Counted from the first letter of the stretch, positions 7,910 through 18,287 are shown. The stretch is DNA of 64,000 nt from Planctomycetes bacterium UBA7888 (GCA_002500505.1 DLRM01000035.1:45421-109420), one strand, 5' to 3'. A program made the numbers and translations. The notes: generated by a model not told the origin, from the sequence alone.

Positions 7910-10900
7910 TCACCAAACGAGCTCAGGTAGTTTGCGAACGAGGACGTGGGTGTCACGGTTACACCCAATTGGTCCCCAGTAGTTGAAGTGGAAGGTGAAC
8001 TGACCGTAGCCACCAATCATCAAGTTGGGCTTGAGACGGGTACGGGTCAGGCTGTTGTGTCCACCCGCACGACGCTTGCCGCGGAGTGGAGATTTCGGAA
8101 CCGAGTAAGTCCTTTCCGGAGAGTGGTAAATGATGCAGATACCTTTGGGGATCCTTGCACTCACTGCGGCGCGAGTCACAACAACTCCATGGTCATTGTG
8201 TACTTCCACCCAGTCATTGTCATTCACGCCAATGGATTCAGCCTCTTTATCATTAATCCAGAAGGGCTCCACGCCACGACTCAAGGTCGTCATACGGTGG
8301 TTGTCCCCATAGGTCGAGTGGATGTGCCATTTACCGTGCGGGGTCAAGAAGTTGAGGCAAAGAGTGTCGTCTTTGCGCTGACCTGTTTCATAACCCGCAG
8401 GGTCTGTAATCCGCATGTCCGAGTATTCCATCGGCAATGGCTTCGGTTTGTAGGTTGGGAGGTGTTCGCCAAACTGAATGTAACCTGGGTGGTCCAAGTA
8501 GAAGTGCTGACGTCCCGTCAAAGTTCTCCAAGGCACCATTTCTTCCACGTTATAGGAGAAAGGTGAGTAGGTTCGGCCATCATCAATCAATGCGGACCAC
8601 ATTGGAGAGTTGTGCAAGCGACGAGGCTGAGCTTGAATGTCCCTTGAGTTCATTCGAACCGAGCGAGTTTTGCTTCCCAGCTTGTCAGCTAGTGGCAAAC
8701 CGACCTTCTCTTCCATGTTCTTGTAAGAACGGTAAGCGAGCTCTCCATTCGTTACAGAGGCAAGATTGAGGATGGCATCAACCACATGCTTGCCTGTCTT
8801 CAGGGAAGGGAGTTTCTGGCCATCGACCACTTCAACATCACCATGCTCGACCATTTCATCGTAATAATCGTCAATCATGTAGTGTGTTCCGTGGGCACCG
8901 ATTCCTTTTTCGCGGGCATTCGGACCGTAAGAGACATACTGCTGGTAGAGCTTCCTGTAATCACGCTTGACAACCTTCAAGCCAGGCATGGTCTTTCCAG
9001 GAATAGCTTCGACTTCGCCTTTGTCCCAATCCAGCATTTCGGTTTGCGCAATTTCAGCAGGAGTGTCATGTGCAAGCGGGGATGCGACCACATCTTCCAC
9101 TGCATCGGGAAGATGCGTTTCGGCAAGCTCTGCAACCGCTTTTGAAATTTCAGCAAAGATGTCCCAGTCGGACTTGGACTCCCAACAGGGGGGTACAGCT
9201 TGCGACAACGGATGCACGAAGGTGTGCATGTCCGTGGTATTGATATCGTCTTTCTCGTACCAAGTTGCGGCAGGGAGGACGATGTCGGAGTAGAGAGCTG
9301 AAGTATCCATGCGGAAGTTCAGGTCTACGACCAAGTCCATTTTGCCCTTGGGTGCTTTCTTCAAGAACTCAACGGTTTTCACGCTACCTTCGGCAACTTC
9401 GTCGGCAATCTTGTTGTTGTGTGTTCCAAGGTAGTGATCCAAGAAATACTCATGACCCTTTGCAGAACTCATGAGAGCGTTCCCTCTCCAAATGAACCAT
9501 AAGCGTGGCCAACATTCGGCATGGTCAGGCTTTTCGATGGCGAACTTCAAGCTACCGCCTTTCAGTTCATCCACAACATGCTTCACGATGCCTGCTTCGT
9601 CGCTTGCGCCAGCAGCGCGCGCTTCTTCAGCCAAAGCAATCGGGCTCTTATCAAACTGTGGATAGAAAGGCAGCCATCCATTCTTCACAGCGCGAACATT
9701 TGCATCAATCGTATGCCCTTGAGCCAAAGTGTTTTCAGGCTGCTTCGGCGGAACTGTCTGGTATTCGCGGAAGCTTCGCTCGTAGCGCCACTGGTCCGTG
9801 TTGACGTAGTGCCAACTTGGCGCATTTTGCAAACGTACGGCGGGCACCCAGTCCTTCGCAAAAGCAATGTTGCCCCATGGCTCGCCCGGCGCGAGCTTCT
9901 CTTGGCCCACATAGTGAGCTAAACCACCGCCATTGACCCCGATACACCCACAAAACATGAGGGCGTGAATCGCTGAACGGTACATGAGGTTGGCGTGGTA
10001 CCAATGGTTGATACCCGCACCAATGATGACCGTGCATTTCCCATTGGTATGCTCGGCTGTAATGGCCCATTCGCGAGCAAACTTGATGATGTTCTTCCGG
10101 TCAATCCCGGTATATTTCTCGCCCCAAGCAGGCGTGTAAACGGCATCGGTGTCGTAATCAGAAGGGTACTCCCCTTCCAAACCGCGGGAAACGCCGTACT
10201 GCGCCATCAGCAAGTCGTAGATCGTTGCAACAGTAACTGGACCGCCGGAAGTTTGAACCGTGCGAACAGGAACACCGCGGCGACGAGATTCATCTTCGCC
10301 AAAGTCATCCAAGCGAACTTGAACAATGCCTTCATTATTGTTGAGGAAGGTCAGTTCGGCATCAATATCAGAACCGTCCTTTCCATCTTTTGGCAACAGG
10401 TTCCACTGACCTTTCTTTTCATTAGCCCAGCGGTGACCCGATGCGCCCATAGGCATCTTGGGTCGGTTGTCGCCCTTGTCCCAGTGAAGGAATTTCCACT
10501 CTTTATGCTCTTCATCGGCGTAAGCATCCATGCGGCCTGCACGAAGCATTTGACCAGCTTCCCACTCATCGCCATCTTGGGTGAGTTCAACTAAGAAAGG
10601 GGAGTCGGTGTACTTCTTGGCGTAGTCCAGGAAGTAAGGAGTCTGCTTCTCGTGGTGGAATTCCTTCAGAATTACGTGGTTCACAGCCATCCACCATGCG
10701 CCATCTTGGCCGGCGTTGAGTGAAACCCACTCGTCGGCATACTTGGCAACCTGGTTGAAGTCAGGCGAGAATACGACCATCTTTGACCCGTTGTGTCGTG
10801 CTTCGGCGGCGAAGTGGACATCAGGGGTTCGGGTCATGTTCAAGTTACTTCCCATGACCGCCAACATCTTGGCGTGGTACCAGTCTGCGGACTCGTTCAC

Positions 10901-11575
10901 GTCGGTTTGCTCGCCCCAAGTTTCCGGAGAAGCGGAAGGCAAATCGCAATACCAGTCGTAGAAACTAAGAGCTAGTCCACCCATCAACTGCAACATTCGT
11001 GCGCCGGATGCATAGCTGACCTGAGACATTGCAGGAATCGGGGAGAAACCGGCGATGCGGTCGGGCCCGTGGTCCTTAATGGTCTTCACTGCGGACGCCG
11101 CAATAATTTCCTTTGCAGTGTCCCAAGATGTGCGGCGGAAACCACCCTTGCCGCGGGCGCGTTGGTAACGCTCACGCTTAACAGGATCGTCCGTAATAGA
11201 ACGCCAGGCAGCCACGGTGTCGTTTGGATGCACGGCTTTGGCTTGTTTCCACAAGTCAAGGATGGCGCCACGGACATATGGGTACTTCACCCGAAGTGGG
11301 CTGTAGAGGTACCAAGAATAAGAGATGCCGCGCTGACAACCACGTGGTTCGTGCGGAGGAACAGTCTTGTCCAGGGTTGGGTAATCCACCGCCTGCATTT
11401 CCCAGGTCACAATTCCATCCTTGACATAAATCTGCCAAGAACAAGAACCGGTGCAATTCACGCCATGAGTGGAGCGCACAATCTTGTCGTGCTGCCAACG
11501 GTTACGGTAGAACTCTTCCCACGCACGGGTTCCGGGTTCAACCGAGTCTTTAATCCAAGGGTTTTGAGTACTCAT
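7910..11575 (-). CDS. narG: Respiratory nitrate reductase alpha subunit NarG
   Basis: Molybdenum bis-MGD catalytic subunit, 1221 residues, reducing nitrate to nitrite. The FS0 cluster ligands H37, C41, C45 and C80 have the same H-x3-C-x3-C-x34-C spacing as E. coli NarG. The molybdenum ligand aspartate is D211 in [19 protein letters not shown]. The C-terminus closes with the conserved [19 protein letters not shown]. The N-terminus lacks an obvious twin-arginine signal, so a cytoplasm-facing enzyme is likely, though the vestigial RR leader of E. coli NarG is also absent. Start ATG overlaps the upstream cytochrome c stop (ATGA). Confidence 0.98.
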   Translation of the reverse strand: MSTQNPWIKDSVEPGTRAWEEFYRNRWQHDKIVRSTHGVNCTGSCSWQIYVKDGIVTWEMQAVDYPTLDKTVPPHEPRGCQRGISYSWYLYSPLRVKYPYVRGAILDLWKQAKAVHPNDTVAAWRSITDDPVKRERYQRARGKGGFRRTSWDTAKEIIAASAVKTIKDHGPDRIAGFSPIPAMSQVSYASGARMLQLMGGLALSFYDWYCDLPSASPETWGEQTDVNESADWYHAKMLAVMGSNLNMTRTPDVHFAAEARHNGSKMVVFSPDFNQVAKYADEWVSLNAGQDGAWWMAVNHVILKEFHHEKQTPYFLDYAKKYTDSPFLVELTQDGDEWEAGQMLRAGRMDAYADEEHKEWKFLHWDKGDNRPKMPMGASGHRWANEKKGQWNLLPKDGKDGSDIDAELTFLNNNEGIVQVRLDDFGEDESRRRGVPVRTVQTSGGPVTVATIYDLLMAQYGVSRGLEGEYPSDYDTDAVYTPAWGEKYTGIDRKNIIKFAREWAITAEHTNGKCTVIIGAGINHWYHANLMYRSAIHALMFCGCIGVNGGGLAHYVGQEKLAPGEPWGNIAFAKDWVPAVRLQNAPSWHYVNTDQWRYERSFREYQTVPPKQPENTLAQGHTIDANVRAVKNGWLPFYPQFDKSPIALAEEARAAGASDEAGIVKHVVDELKGGSLKFAIEKPDHAECWPRLWFIWRGNALMSSAKGHEYFLDHYLGTHNNKIADEVAEGSVKTVEFLKKAPKGKMDLVVDLNFRMDTSALYSDIVLPAATWYEKDDINTTDMHTFVHPLSQAVPPCWESKSDWDIFAEISKAVAELAETHLPDAVEDVVASPLAHDTPAEIAQTEMLDWDKGEVEAIPGKTMPGLKVVKRDYRKLYQQYVSYGPNAREKGIGAHGTHYMIDDYYDEMVEHGDVEVVDGQKLPSLKTGKHVVDAILNLASVTNGELAYRSYKNMEEKVGLPLADKLGSKTRSVRMNSRDIQAQPRRLHNSPMWSALIDDGRTYSPFSYNVEEMVPWRTLTGRQHFYLDHPGYIQFGEHLPTYKPKPLPMEYSDMRITDPAGYETGQRKDDTLCLNFLTPHGKWHIHSTYGDNHRMTTLSRGVEPFWINDKEAESIGVNDNDWVEVHNDHGVVVTRAAVSARIPKGICIIYHSPERTYSVPKSPLRGKRRAGGHNSLTRTRLKPNLMIGGYGQFTFHFNYWGPIGCNRDTHVLVRKLPELVW

Positions 11576-12399
11576 CGTTTAGACGCCTCCACCATGGGGA
11601 TTCGGGTGGCGCGGAAGCGGCCTCTCCAAAGGAAGCCGAACAGAAGGAGAATCGCCGCGGCTGCCGCCACGCCGGTGTAGAAGAAAGAAGCCTTTTGGGT
11701 AGCTGGCTCGACGCCGTCCTTCCCGTTTACAGAAAAGAAGGCGACCAATGCCCGGATTTCAGAATCGGACATCTGCGCATCCTTAAAGATGGGCTTCATG
11801 GTTTCCGATGCGGGTGAGGACAACCAGGCGCTGAGGCCACGGCTCTCACCAAGACGGGAATAAACAGTGGTCAGGTCAGGGCCCAGACTGCCGCCCCCGA
11901 AGAAACCGCCAACATTGGAAACATTGTGGCAAGAAATGCAAGCAGGAGTCCCTTTTAGGAAACTTTCGGTTCCAAGAAACAGGTCCATGCCTCGGTTCAT
12001 TTCTTCAGCGGTGAAGGGGATTTCCTCCTCGACGGGCGCTGGTTCCAAGATGGTGCCGGATTTCGATGCGATGTAATCCAAAAGGGCGTTCGCCATTTTG
12101 GTATCCACACCAGGGAGCTTTGGCATCGGAACATTGTTGGAGGCAGCCAACAATTCCTGGGCATAAGAATCGCCACTTGCAAGCACGGCGGTTGGATCCA
12201 CCATGAACTTCACAAGCCATTCGCGACTCTGGCGTTCATTTACGCCGTGTAGGTCGGGACCAATCAAGCGACCTGCACCAATCGTGTGGCAGGCCGCGCA
12301 ATTCGTCTCGAAGAAAGTCTGCGCCGCTTCCTGGGCCCCAAGGGCGGAAGTGCCGGCAAGCAGCAGAATCAGTGTGAGTGTGGATTTCAGTTTCAACAC
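11572..12399 (-). CDS. narC: Membrane-anchored diheme cytochrome c (NarC-like) of the nar operon
   Basis: Protein of 275 residues with a signal sequence (residues 1-23), two heme c sites, CAACH (34-38) and CISCH (154-158), a methionine-rich second domain, and a C-terminal membrane helix (about 239-257) followed by a basic tail. It is the first gene of the nar operon and overlaps narG by ATGA. In Thermus the equivalent first gene encodes NarC, a diheme cytochrome that links the reductase to the membrane and to other electron carriers; the symbol here rests on position and heme count. The start is GTG 12399, eight bases after GGAG; the open frame upstream has no signal-like start. Confidence 0.88.
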   Translation of the reverse strand: MLKLKSTLTLILLLAGTSALGAQEAAQTFFETNCAACHTIGAGRLIGPDLHGVNERQSREWLVKFMVDPTAVLASGDSYAQELLAASNNVPMPKLPGVDTKMANALLDYIASKSGTILEPAPVEEEIPFTAEEMNRGMDLFLGTESFLKGTPACISCHNVSNVGGFFGGGSLGPDLTTVYSRLGESRGLSAWLSSPASETMKPIFKDAQMSDSEIRALVAFFSVNGKDGVEPATQKASFFYTGVAAAAAILLLFGFLWRGRFRATRIPMVEASKR

Positions 12400-12424
12400 G
12401 GTTTTTTCTCCGTGCCCACACAGG

Positions 12425-12440
12425 AACAAATCTCGTGCCA
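12425..12440 (-). promoter_or_regulatory. Sigma-54 (-24/-12) promoter for the nar operon
   Basis: Read on the minus strand the sequence is TTGGCACG-AGAT-TTGTT. It matches the RpoN consensus YTGGCACG-N4-TTGCW at every -24 position; the -12 element has GT in place of GC. It ends about 26 bases before the cytochrome c GTG start, leaving a short leader with the GGAG ribosome site. A sigma-54 response regulator is encoded immediately upstream. Confidence 0.65.
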
Positions 12441-12546
12441 ACTCAAGCGAGGCAGAATACGAACCCTGCCCCAATCCGAAACGCCCCTAACTCATTTACA
12501 GCAAATAGCTTACGAACTCAAAAGACTTCGTCTCAATACCTGGAGG

Positions 12547-12564
12547 CGCATCCGCTTGGATGCA
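12547..12564. promoter_or_regulatory. Putative upstream activator palindrome 1
   Basis: Interrupted palindrome cgcatcc-gctt-ggatgca: 7-base half-sites, one mismatch, 4-base spacer. It is centred about 122 bases upstream of the sigma-54 promoter, the usual distance for an enhancer-binding protein. It matches the second palindrome at 12614-12631 in half-site (TGCWTCC) and spacer length. Confidence 0.45.
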
Positions 12565-12613
12565 CCATCTCTCACGCTTTCCCTTAACGCCCTATCCCAT
12601 AAAGAGTTTTGCG

Positions 12614-12631
12614 TGCTTCCATCAGGAAGCA
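12614..12631. promoter_or_regulatory. Putative upstream activator palindrome 2
   Basis: Perfect palindrome tgcttcc-atca-ggaagca, centred 67 bases from palindrome 1 and about 190 bases upstream of the sigma-54 promoter. It also lies just after the response-regulator stop, so it could act as a hairpin in that transcript, but no U-run follows it in that direction. Confidence 0.45.
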
Positions 12632-12644
12632 GGGGCCGCTAACC

Positions 12645-14036
12645 CTAGTTTTCATCGGGGACGAATCGAGTTCGGTCCACGCCTAATTGTTTCAATATTT
12701 TTTGAAAAGCAGCCCGAGTCAAACCGCAACTGGTTGCAGCCTGTGTGACATTCCCAAGACTCTTTTCGAGAGCCCTTTGAACGAATTCTCTCTGGAAATC
12801 TCCCATAGCCAGAGCCTTGGCCTCGGAATAGTTCTGATCCCCCGCTTCAGCAGTGACACCCCACTCCTGGGACTCTAGGCCCAGATGAAAAGGCATCAAG
12901 CACTCCCCACAGCAAACAATTATCGCTCGTTGAATAGCATTCTCTAACTCGCGAACATTCCCTGGCCACTCATAAGTCCTAAGCCTCTGGAGAGTTTCCT
13001 GGCTGAGTTCAGGTGGAGTTGCCTCTTCTCCCAAACATTCCTGAGTCGCTCGTAACAAAAAGTGCATCGCGAGGGGAACAATATCGCCTGGCCGTTCACG
13101 CAGAGGAGGAATGTGCACTTGTACGACTTGCAAACGGTAATAAAGGTCTTCCCGGAACTTTCCGGCTTGCACCATCGCTTCGAGATCTCGGTTGGTCGCC
13201 GCAATTAATCGGAAAGAGACGGGAACATCCGCACTTCCTCCCACCGGGCGAATCACTTTTTCCTGCAGAACCCGCAACAGTTTGCCTTGGAAAGCCGGAG
13301 ACATAGAAGAGACTTCATCCAAAAAGACCGTCCCCCCCTCTGCCAACGCAAAAAGGCCGCGACGGTCTCGGTCTGCTCCAGTAAATGCCCCTCGGACATG
13401 ACCGAAGAGTTCGGATTCCAACAAAGTGTCCGAAAGTGCGGCACAGTTAACCGCTTGGAAGTCACAATCAGACACCATACTTCGACGATGAATTGCTCGA
13501 GCAATGACTTCCTTTCCAGAACCAGACTCCCCTTCAATTAAAACCGGCACAGGTTGTGGAGCAACCTTCTCAACCAAAGAAAGAACTCGCTTGGTAGCGG
13601 GATCCTCAGCAACCATTACGTCTATCCCAATCTTCGGACTTTGTCTCTTGGCAAGAAGTTGCATGCCAAGGCGCTGAATAATCCCTAAGATTTCTTCGTT
13701 GTCGAAGGGCTTAGTGAGGAAATGCGAAGCACCAGCCTGCACGCATTGCACTGCAGTTTGCACGGTTCCAAATCCAGTTAACAAAACAACTGCGACATCT
13801 GGCCAAGTCTTTTTAATTTCCGCCAATAGCTCCGAGCCCGTCATTCCTGGCATCATCAAATCCGTCAACACTAAATCCCATTCTTGATTGCGAAGCTGAG
13901 TGAGGGCTTCCAATCCGTCGGCAGCTTGACCGGCTTGAATACCCAGAGTGCCCAAGAGTCGAGTGAGCCCCAAACGGATGTCGGCCTCGTCATCAACGAC
14001 GAGAACATGGAGTTCAGAAATCTTGGGTGGGGTCAT
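12645..14036 (-). CDS. Sigma-54-dependent response regulator (NtrC/AtoC family)
   Basis: Activator of 463 residues. The receiver domain (1-125) has acidic pair D15-D16, phospho-acceptor D59 in TDLMMPGMTG and K109. The AAA+ domain has Walker A GESGSGKE (169-176), the sigma-54 contact loop GAFTGA (216-221) and a Walker B FLDEVSS. The C-terminus carries a Fis-type helix-turn-helix (GNVTQAATSCGLTRAAFQKIL). It overlaps the histidine kinase by ATGA, so the pair is one operon, and its gene ends 12400-12644 away from the nar operon start. By position it most likely activates nar from the sigma-54 promoter at 12425-12440. Confidence 0.93.
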   Translation of the reverse strand: MTPPKISELHVLVVDDEADIRLGLTRLLGTLGIQAGQAADGLEALTQLRNQEWDLVLTDLMMPGMTGSELLAEIKKTWPDVAVVLLTGFGTVQTAVQCVQAGASHFLTKPFDNEEILGIIQRLGMQLLAKRQSPKIGIDVMVAEDPATKRVLSLVEKVAPQPVPVLIEGESGSGKEVIARAIHRRSMVSDCDFQAVNCAALSDTLLESELFGHVRGAFTGADRDRRGLFALAEGGTVFLDEVSSMSPAFQGKLLRVLQEKVIRPVGGSADVPVSFRLIAATNRDLEAMVQAGKFREDLYYRLQVVQVHIPPLRERPGDIVPLAMHFLLRATQECLGEEATPPELSQETLQRLRTYEWPGNVRELENAIQRAIIVCCGECLMPFHLGLESQEWGVTAEAGDQNYSEAKALAMGDFQREFVQRALEKSLGNVTQAATSCGLTRAAFQKILKQLGVDRTRFVPDEN

Positions 14037-16285
14037 GACAGGTCAGGGCTAGGCATTTTGCCAGATACGGAGAGGGGGAAACGGACCTCAAAACAAGTTC
14101 CTTTTTCAGAGGTTTCGACCATTGACAATCCACCGTGATGCAATTCTGCAATTCGGCGAGCCGTGGGCAAGCCAAGCCCCGTTCCTTCGCCCGCTGACTT
14201 GGTTGTATAGAAGGGACGGAAAATCTCTTCCAACTTTTCTTCGGGTATCCCTGATCCCGTATCGAGAACCTGAACGAGAATGGAACCACTTTCGACTCGA
14301 CTCCCCACCGAAACCGTCCCCGAACCTTCGATTGCTTGAACAGAATTCATAACGAGGTTCACAAAAATTTGTCTAAGTTGAACTTCATCGCCAAGAATAC
14401 AGGAAAGATCCGCCTTTAGGTTGGACTCCAAAGAAACGTGGTGGCGGTCGGCAAGTGGACGAAGAAAACGGAGAGCGTCATCAATCACATCGTGGACATT
14501 TACTTCACCTGAATCTGTTCCGCCCTTCGACGCGTAACCTAAAAGTTCGCGAATTACCCGTTTGCACGTTTCAGTGTTACGCGAGATGACATCTATGTTT
14601 TCTTGCAAGGGGGAATCTTCAGCAAGTTCCGTCTGCATCATTTGACTGAACATGCTGATTGATGCCAAGGGGTTATTAAGTTCGTGCGCCATAACGGCAG
14701 CAACTTCCCCCAGCACGGCTAGGCGTTCTTGATGGACCTCACGTTCTTCCCCTTCAATGCGCTCGGTGATATCCCGGCCAACCAAAATCCGTCCTTGCCT
14801 GCCGGTATCACCAATAGGGAGTGGTGTTGCGTGAATCTCATAAATCCGATTGCCCACATCCAAGACGCAGGATTTCATAGGAGCCTGCAAATCCGCAAGG
14901 CAATCTGCGCAACTCTCGGCTGGATTTCTAGTTCCTTCACCACACGGAAAATGGGAAAGAGAATCTCGTAGGCTCCCCTTCGAGGAAAAGACCTCCAAAA
15001 GGGGGCCAGCTGCGTGATTGGAAAGACTGACATTGCCTTCCTCGTCCAATACCACAAGCCCATCACGCATTGTCGAAATCACATGGTCAAGCCGGTCGCG
15101 CTGAGCTCGTGATTCAGCTTGACGAAGCTGCAACTGCTTGGCATTACTTACCAACTCTTCGCTCCGACTTTGGACAGCAGAAGCCATCAAGTTAAACGAC
15201 TTTGCCAAGTCTCCGACCTCATCATTAGTGTTAACCGTTACCCGAGCTGAAAAATCTCCTTGGCGGATTTTAGTAGCAGCTTCGCTCAGCATCATCAATG
15301 GGCGGGCCAAGAATTGGAGCGGAAAATAAAGTAGAAGAATGGAGGCAATGGTCATCAAGGTGCCCACCAAAAGGAATTCATTTTGAAGACCTGAAACCGG
15401 GGCCAAAGCGTTGGAAGCTTGAATCGAAACCTCGGCATTCCAACCGGTATCCCCAATAGGAAAGCTCCGCCGATAAAAATTTTCGCGTGCCTCCTCTGTT
15501 TCCTTTTCATTGGTTGGAGCACCTAAGACAATTAATCCACGACCTTCTCGGACAGCAGCAGCGTCAGGGGAGTCGTAATTCAAGAAACGGGGGGTAACCT
15601 CAAGTGTCTGCGCCTGTGAATCCTGAAGACGGAGACTGACATCCTCTGCTGTGCGGTCGCGACCAAGTCGATCCGTTCGCATGGCGTCAGCAATCCAATG
15701 ACCCACCTGAACTTCCGCAACCAGTCGACCGATGGGCTCCACACTTCGCAATCCGAAAATGGGGGTACTTAAGAAAACAGAGGGAGAAATCCCCTCGTCG
15801 CCGGGAAACAGTTGGCTGCACTGGGATTGATTGGCTTGGATGGCCCATTTTGATAATCCCTGACTCCGTCCCCCATTACGAGGGTTCAGGTTGGCGACCA
15901 AGTCGCCGCGGGCAGAAATGACCAAAAGGTCCGAAAATGCCGTCTCCAAAGGAAGCTTGTTGACCCGGAGGTGCCGAAGAAGCTCCTTGCGAAGTTGCCC
16001 TACATCCTGAAGCTGGCCGCTTCCAATCCGAGCAAGGTGGTCTCGAATGTAGCCATCCGAGGCAAAATCTTCACTCCGACGCAGGAGCATCTCAAGATAG
16101 GCATTCAAATCTGTGGAATAAGCCTGACATTGGAACTCCAGGCGCTGGAGAATCTGCTCCTCCAGAGAGCTTTTGGCACTTTTTGAGATGAGATACCCCC
16201 CCACCCCAAAGGCCAGCGTACAGAGACCCACAAAACCAAGCGCCAGCTTGTATTTGACGGATAGCCAGTGGAGGGGGTCCCGCAT
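14033..16285 (-). CDS. Membrane sensor histidine kinase
   Basis: Kinase of 750 residues. An N-terminal helix (about residues 15-37) and a second helix near 310 enclose an extracytoplasmic sensor region of about 270 residues. Then come a HAMP domain (RPLMMLSEAATKIRQGD), a PAS domain with a cysteine cluster (FPCGEG...ESCADCLADL), the HisKA box HELNNPLASI and a HATPase with DTGSGIPEEKL and GEGTGLGLPTA. The PAS cysteines could bind a redox cofactor; that is inference. Start ATG 16285 is chosen because the positively charged leader follows; an in-frame GTG at 16318 has its AAAGGA too close. It is coupled to the regulator downstream and divergent from mqnE. Confidence 0.92.
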   Translation of the reverse strand: MRDPLHWLSVKYKLALGFVGLCTLAFGVGGYLISKSAKSSLEEQILQRLEFQCQAYSTDLNAYLEMLLRRSEDFASDGYIRDHLARIGSGQLQDVGQLRKELLRHLRVNKLPLETAFSDLLVISARGDLVANLNPRNGGRSQGLSKWAIQANQSQCSQLFPGDEGISPSVFLSTPIFGLRSVEPIGRLVAEVQVGHWIADAMRTDRLGRDRTAEDVSLRLQDSQAQTLEVTPRFLNYDSPDAAAVREGRGLIVLGAPTNEKETEEARENFYRRSFPIGDTGWNAEVSIQASNALAPVSGLQNEFLLVGTLMTIASILLLYFPLQFLARPLMMLSEAATKIRQGDFSARVTVNTNDEVGDLAKSFNLMASAVQSRSEELVSNAKQLQLRQAESRAQRDRLDHVISTMRDGLVVLDEEGNVSLSNHAAGPLLEVFSSKGSLRDSLSHFPCGEGTRNPAESCADCLADLQAPMKSCVLDVGNRIYEIHATPLPIGDTGRQGRILVGRDITERIEGEEREVHQERLAVLGEVAAVMAHELNNPLASISMFSQMMQTELAEDSPLQENIDVISRNTETCKRVIRELLGYASKGGTDSGEVNVHDVIDDALRFLRPLADRHHVSLESNLKADLSCILGDEVQLRQIFVNLVMNSVQAIEGSGTVSVGSRVESGSILVQVLDTGSGIPEEKLEEIFRPFYTTKSAGEGTGLGLPTARRIAELHHGGLSMVETSEKGTCFEVRFPLSVSGKMPSPDLS

Positions 16286-16335
16286 GCCAACATGATAAAC
16301 TCGGAGGTTGTGTTGCACTCCTTTGCACGCATGAC

Positions 16336-17490
16336 ATGATTAATCACCTTGAAGAACGAGCGGCTCGAACCGGCTTGGGAGGCATTCCAACCCTGGTTCA
16401 AGAAGGTCAGCGATTATCCGAAGCGCACTGCTTAGCTTTGTTGAAAAGCGATGATCTTGCCTTGATGGGGCTCTTAGCCAATCAAGTTCGAGAAAAACGG
16501 CACGGTGATGTGGCCTATTACAACGTCAACATCCATGTCAACTACACCAATTACTGCAACCAATACTGCGATTTTTGCGCTTTCCAGCGGCGCCCCAAAG
16601 ACGATGGCGCCTATTGCATGACCCCAGAGCAGATTCATGAAGAGCTCTCCAAGGCGAATCCTGAGGCCACTGAGGTCCACATGGTTGCCGGGGTTTGGCC
16701 TGCGCTTCCCTACGAGTATTTCCTCGATATCGTCCGGGCTGCGAAATCTGCCCGACCGAACATCCATGTCAAAGCTTTCACCATGGTCGAAATTGACCAA
16801 ATTGTGAAAACTGCCGGAAAGCCCCTAGGCGATGTTCTTGACGAGCTGAAAGAAGCAGGATTGGGCTCGATGCCCGGAGGCGGTGCAGAAATCTTTTCTG
16901 AACGCGTACGACAAGAGCTTTACCCAAAAAAAATGGGGGCTGAACGATGGATTGAACTTGCACGTGATATTCACAACCATGGCTATCGAACCAACTGCAC
17001 CATGCTTTATGGCATGACTGAAACTTTGGAAGAACGCGCAGACCACTTAAATCGATTGCGAAATCTCCAAGATGAAACAGGTGGCTTCCAGACCTATATC
17101 CCACTGGCCTTCCACCCTGAAAATACTCCTGGGCTTTCGCACCTACCCCAACCCGGGCCCACCGAACGGCTCAAAGCCATCGCCATCGGTCGCCTCTTCC
17201 TAGATAACATCGCCCATATCAAAGCCTATTGGGTCATGCTCGGCCTCCCCGTCGCTCAACTCGCCCTAGGTATGGGCGCAGATGATATCGATGGCACTGT
17301 AACCCAGGAAAAGGTGTACCACGATGCCGGCGCGGGCACTCCAGAGAACTTGGATCGGGACTTCATTCACCGCCTAATTCGGGAAGCCCATCGCCAGCCC
17401 GTTGAGCGGGGCACTCTTTACGAAGTCATTCGAGAATTCCCAATAGCGAATGATTCCATTCCTACATCTCCTACTCCCCTCTCGGTTTAA
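16336..17490 (+). CDS. mqnE: Aminodeoxyfutalosine synthase MqnE (radical SAM)
   Basis: Radical SAM enzyme of the futalosine route to menaquinone, 384 residues. The cluster motif CNQYCDFC (C74, C78, C81) is the CxxxCxxC of the family. Conserved MqnE blocks include TEVHMVAGVWP, VKAFTMVEI, GLGSMPGGGAEIFSERVR and LQDETGGFQTYIPLAFHPENT. Its stop and the mqnA start share an A (TAATG). MqnE distinguishes this from MqnC by the GGGAEIF block. Menaquinone made here would feed NarI. Confidence 0.93.
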   Translation: MINHLEERAARTGLGGIPTLVQEGQRLSEAHCLALLKSDDLALMGLLANQVREKRHGDVAYYNVNIHVNYTNYCNQYCDFCAFQRRPKDDGAYCMTPEQIHEELSKANPEATEVHMVAGVWPALPYEYFLDIVRAAKSARPNIHVKAFTMVEIDQIVKTAGKPLGDVLDELKEAGLGSMPGGGAEIFSERVRQELYPKKMGAERWIELARDIHNHGYRTNCTMLYGMTETLEERADHLNRLRNLQDETGGFQTYIPLAFHPENTPGLSHLPQPGPTERLKAIAIGRLFLDNIAHIKAYWVMLGLPVAQLALGMGADDIDGTVTQEKVYHDAGAGTPENLDRDFIHRLIREAHRQPVERGTLYEVIREFPIANDSIPTSPTPLSV

Positions 17491-18287
17491 TGTTGAGAAT
17501 CGGAACGGTTCCTTATTTGGTGGCACGGCCCTTAACGGAGGGGCTGGATGCGGAACCCTCCGTTCAACTAAGCACTGCTCCCCCCGCTGAGCTCGCCCGG
17601 CGATTATCAAGCGGCGAGCTTGATATTGCTTTAGCAAGTTCCATTCTGGCCCTTGGTGAAGACGCACTGGACTTTTGGTCTGATGGCCCAGTCATCGCCT
17701 GCGATGGTCCCATCCAATCGGTTCTTCTTTTCCTTTCGCCTCGGCTCCAGTCACCCTCTGAAATCCAAAGTTTGCTCCTCGACCCCAATAGTCGAACCGG
17801 GAGGGAACTTGCTCGGATTTGCCTTCGCGACGCCTTTGACCTTGAACCTCACGCCATCGAGGCCCCTTTGGAGCAAGACCCTTTTGAATCTGGCGCCGAT
17901 GCGGTGCAACTAATTGGGGACCCCGCACTCTTAGCGACTCAAACTCATCCCGATTGGACGACTGTGGACCTTGGGGAAACCTGGAAAAAACTAACTGGCC
18001 TTCCCTTCGTCTTTGCGGGTTGGATTTGCCGCACGGGTTTTGACCCTGAAGAAGTAGCACCAATTTTGGAAAAAGCGGCCGAACGGGGCTTGAGCCGCCG
18101 TAGCGAACTGGCGCAATCCACAGACTTAGGAAACTTACCGATTGAGTTTTTGGATAATTACCTCCACGAAACTATTCATTTCCGGCTTTCACAAGAGCAA
18201 ATCCGTGGAGCGATTGCCGAATTTGGCCTTCGTGCGGATCTGGACATTCACCGGATTCGCCTTGAATCAAAATCGGTAGCCCAATGA
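17490..18287 (+). CDS. mqnA: Chorismate dehydratase MqnA
   Basis: Periplasmic-binding-fold enzyme of 265 residues that converts chorismate to 3-enolpyruvylbenzoate, the first futalosine-pathway step. The N-terminus RIGTVPYLVARPL, the GELDIALASSIL segment and DLGETWKKLTGLPFVFAGW are typical of MqnA. It is co-transcribed with mqnE and overlaps the next gene by ATGA. The other mqn genes (mqnB, C, D) are not in this window. Confidence 0.9.
   Translation: MLRIGTVPYLVARPLTEGLDAEPSVQLSTAPPAELARRLSSGELDIALASSILALGEDALDFWSDGPVIACDGPIQSVLLFLSPRLQSPSEIQSLLLDPNSRTGRELARICLRDAFDLEPHAIEAPLEQDPFESGADAVQLIGDPALLATQTHPDWTTVDLGETWKKLTGLPFVFAGWICRTGFDPEEVAPILEKAAERGLSRRSELAQSTDLGNLPIEFLDNYLHETIHFRLSQEQIRGAIAEFGLRADLDIHRIRLESKSVAQ

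Noticed and set aside
7885..8016. Upstream extension of narH to 8016
   Set aside because: The extra 44 codons are inside narG, and the ATG at 7884 places the first four cysteines at the E. coli numbers.
12614..12631. Reading the perfect palindrome as a rho-independent terminator of the regulator operon
   Set aside because: No U-run follows in the minus direction (CGCAAAACTC), and a matching palindrome occurs 67 bases away, so a regulator site is more likely.
12400..12644. FNR-type site (TTGAT-N4-ATCAA) before the nar operon
   Set aside because: I scanned both strands and found no two-half-site match; only the sigma-54 element is convincing.
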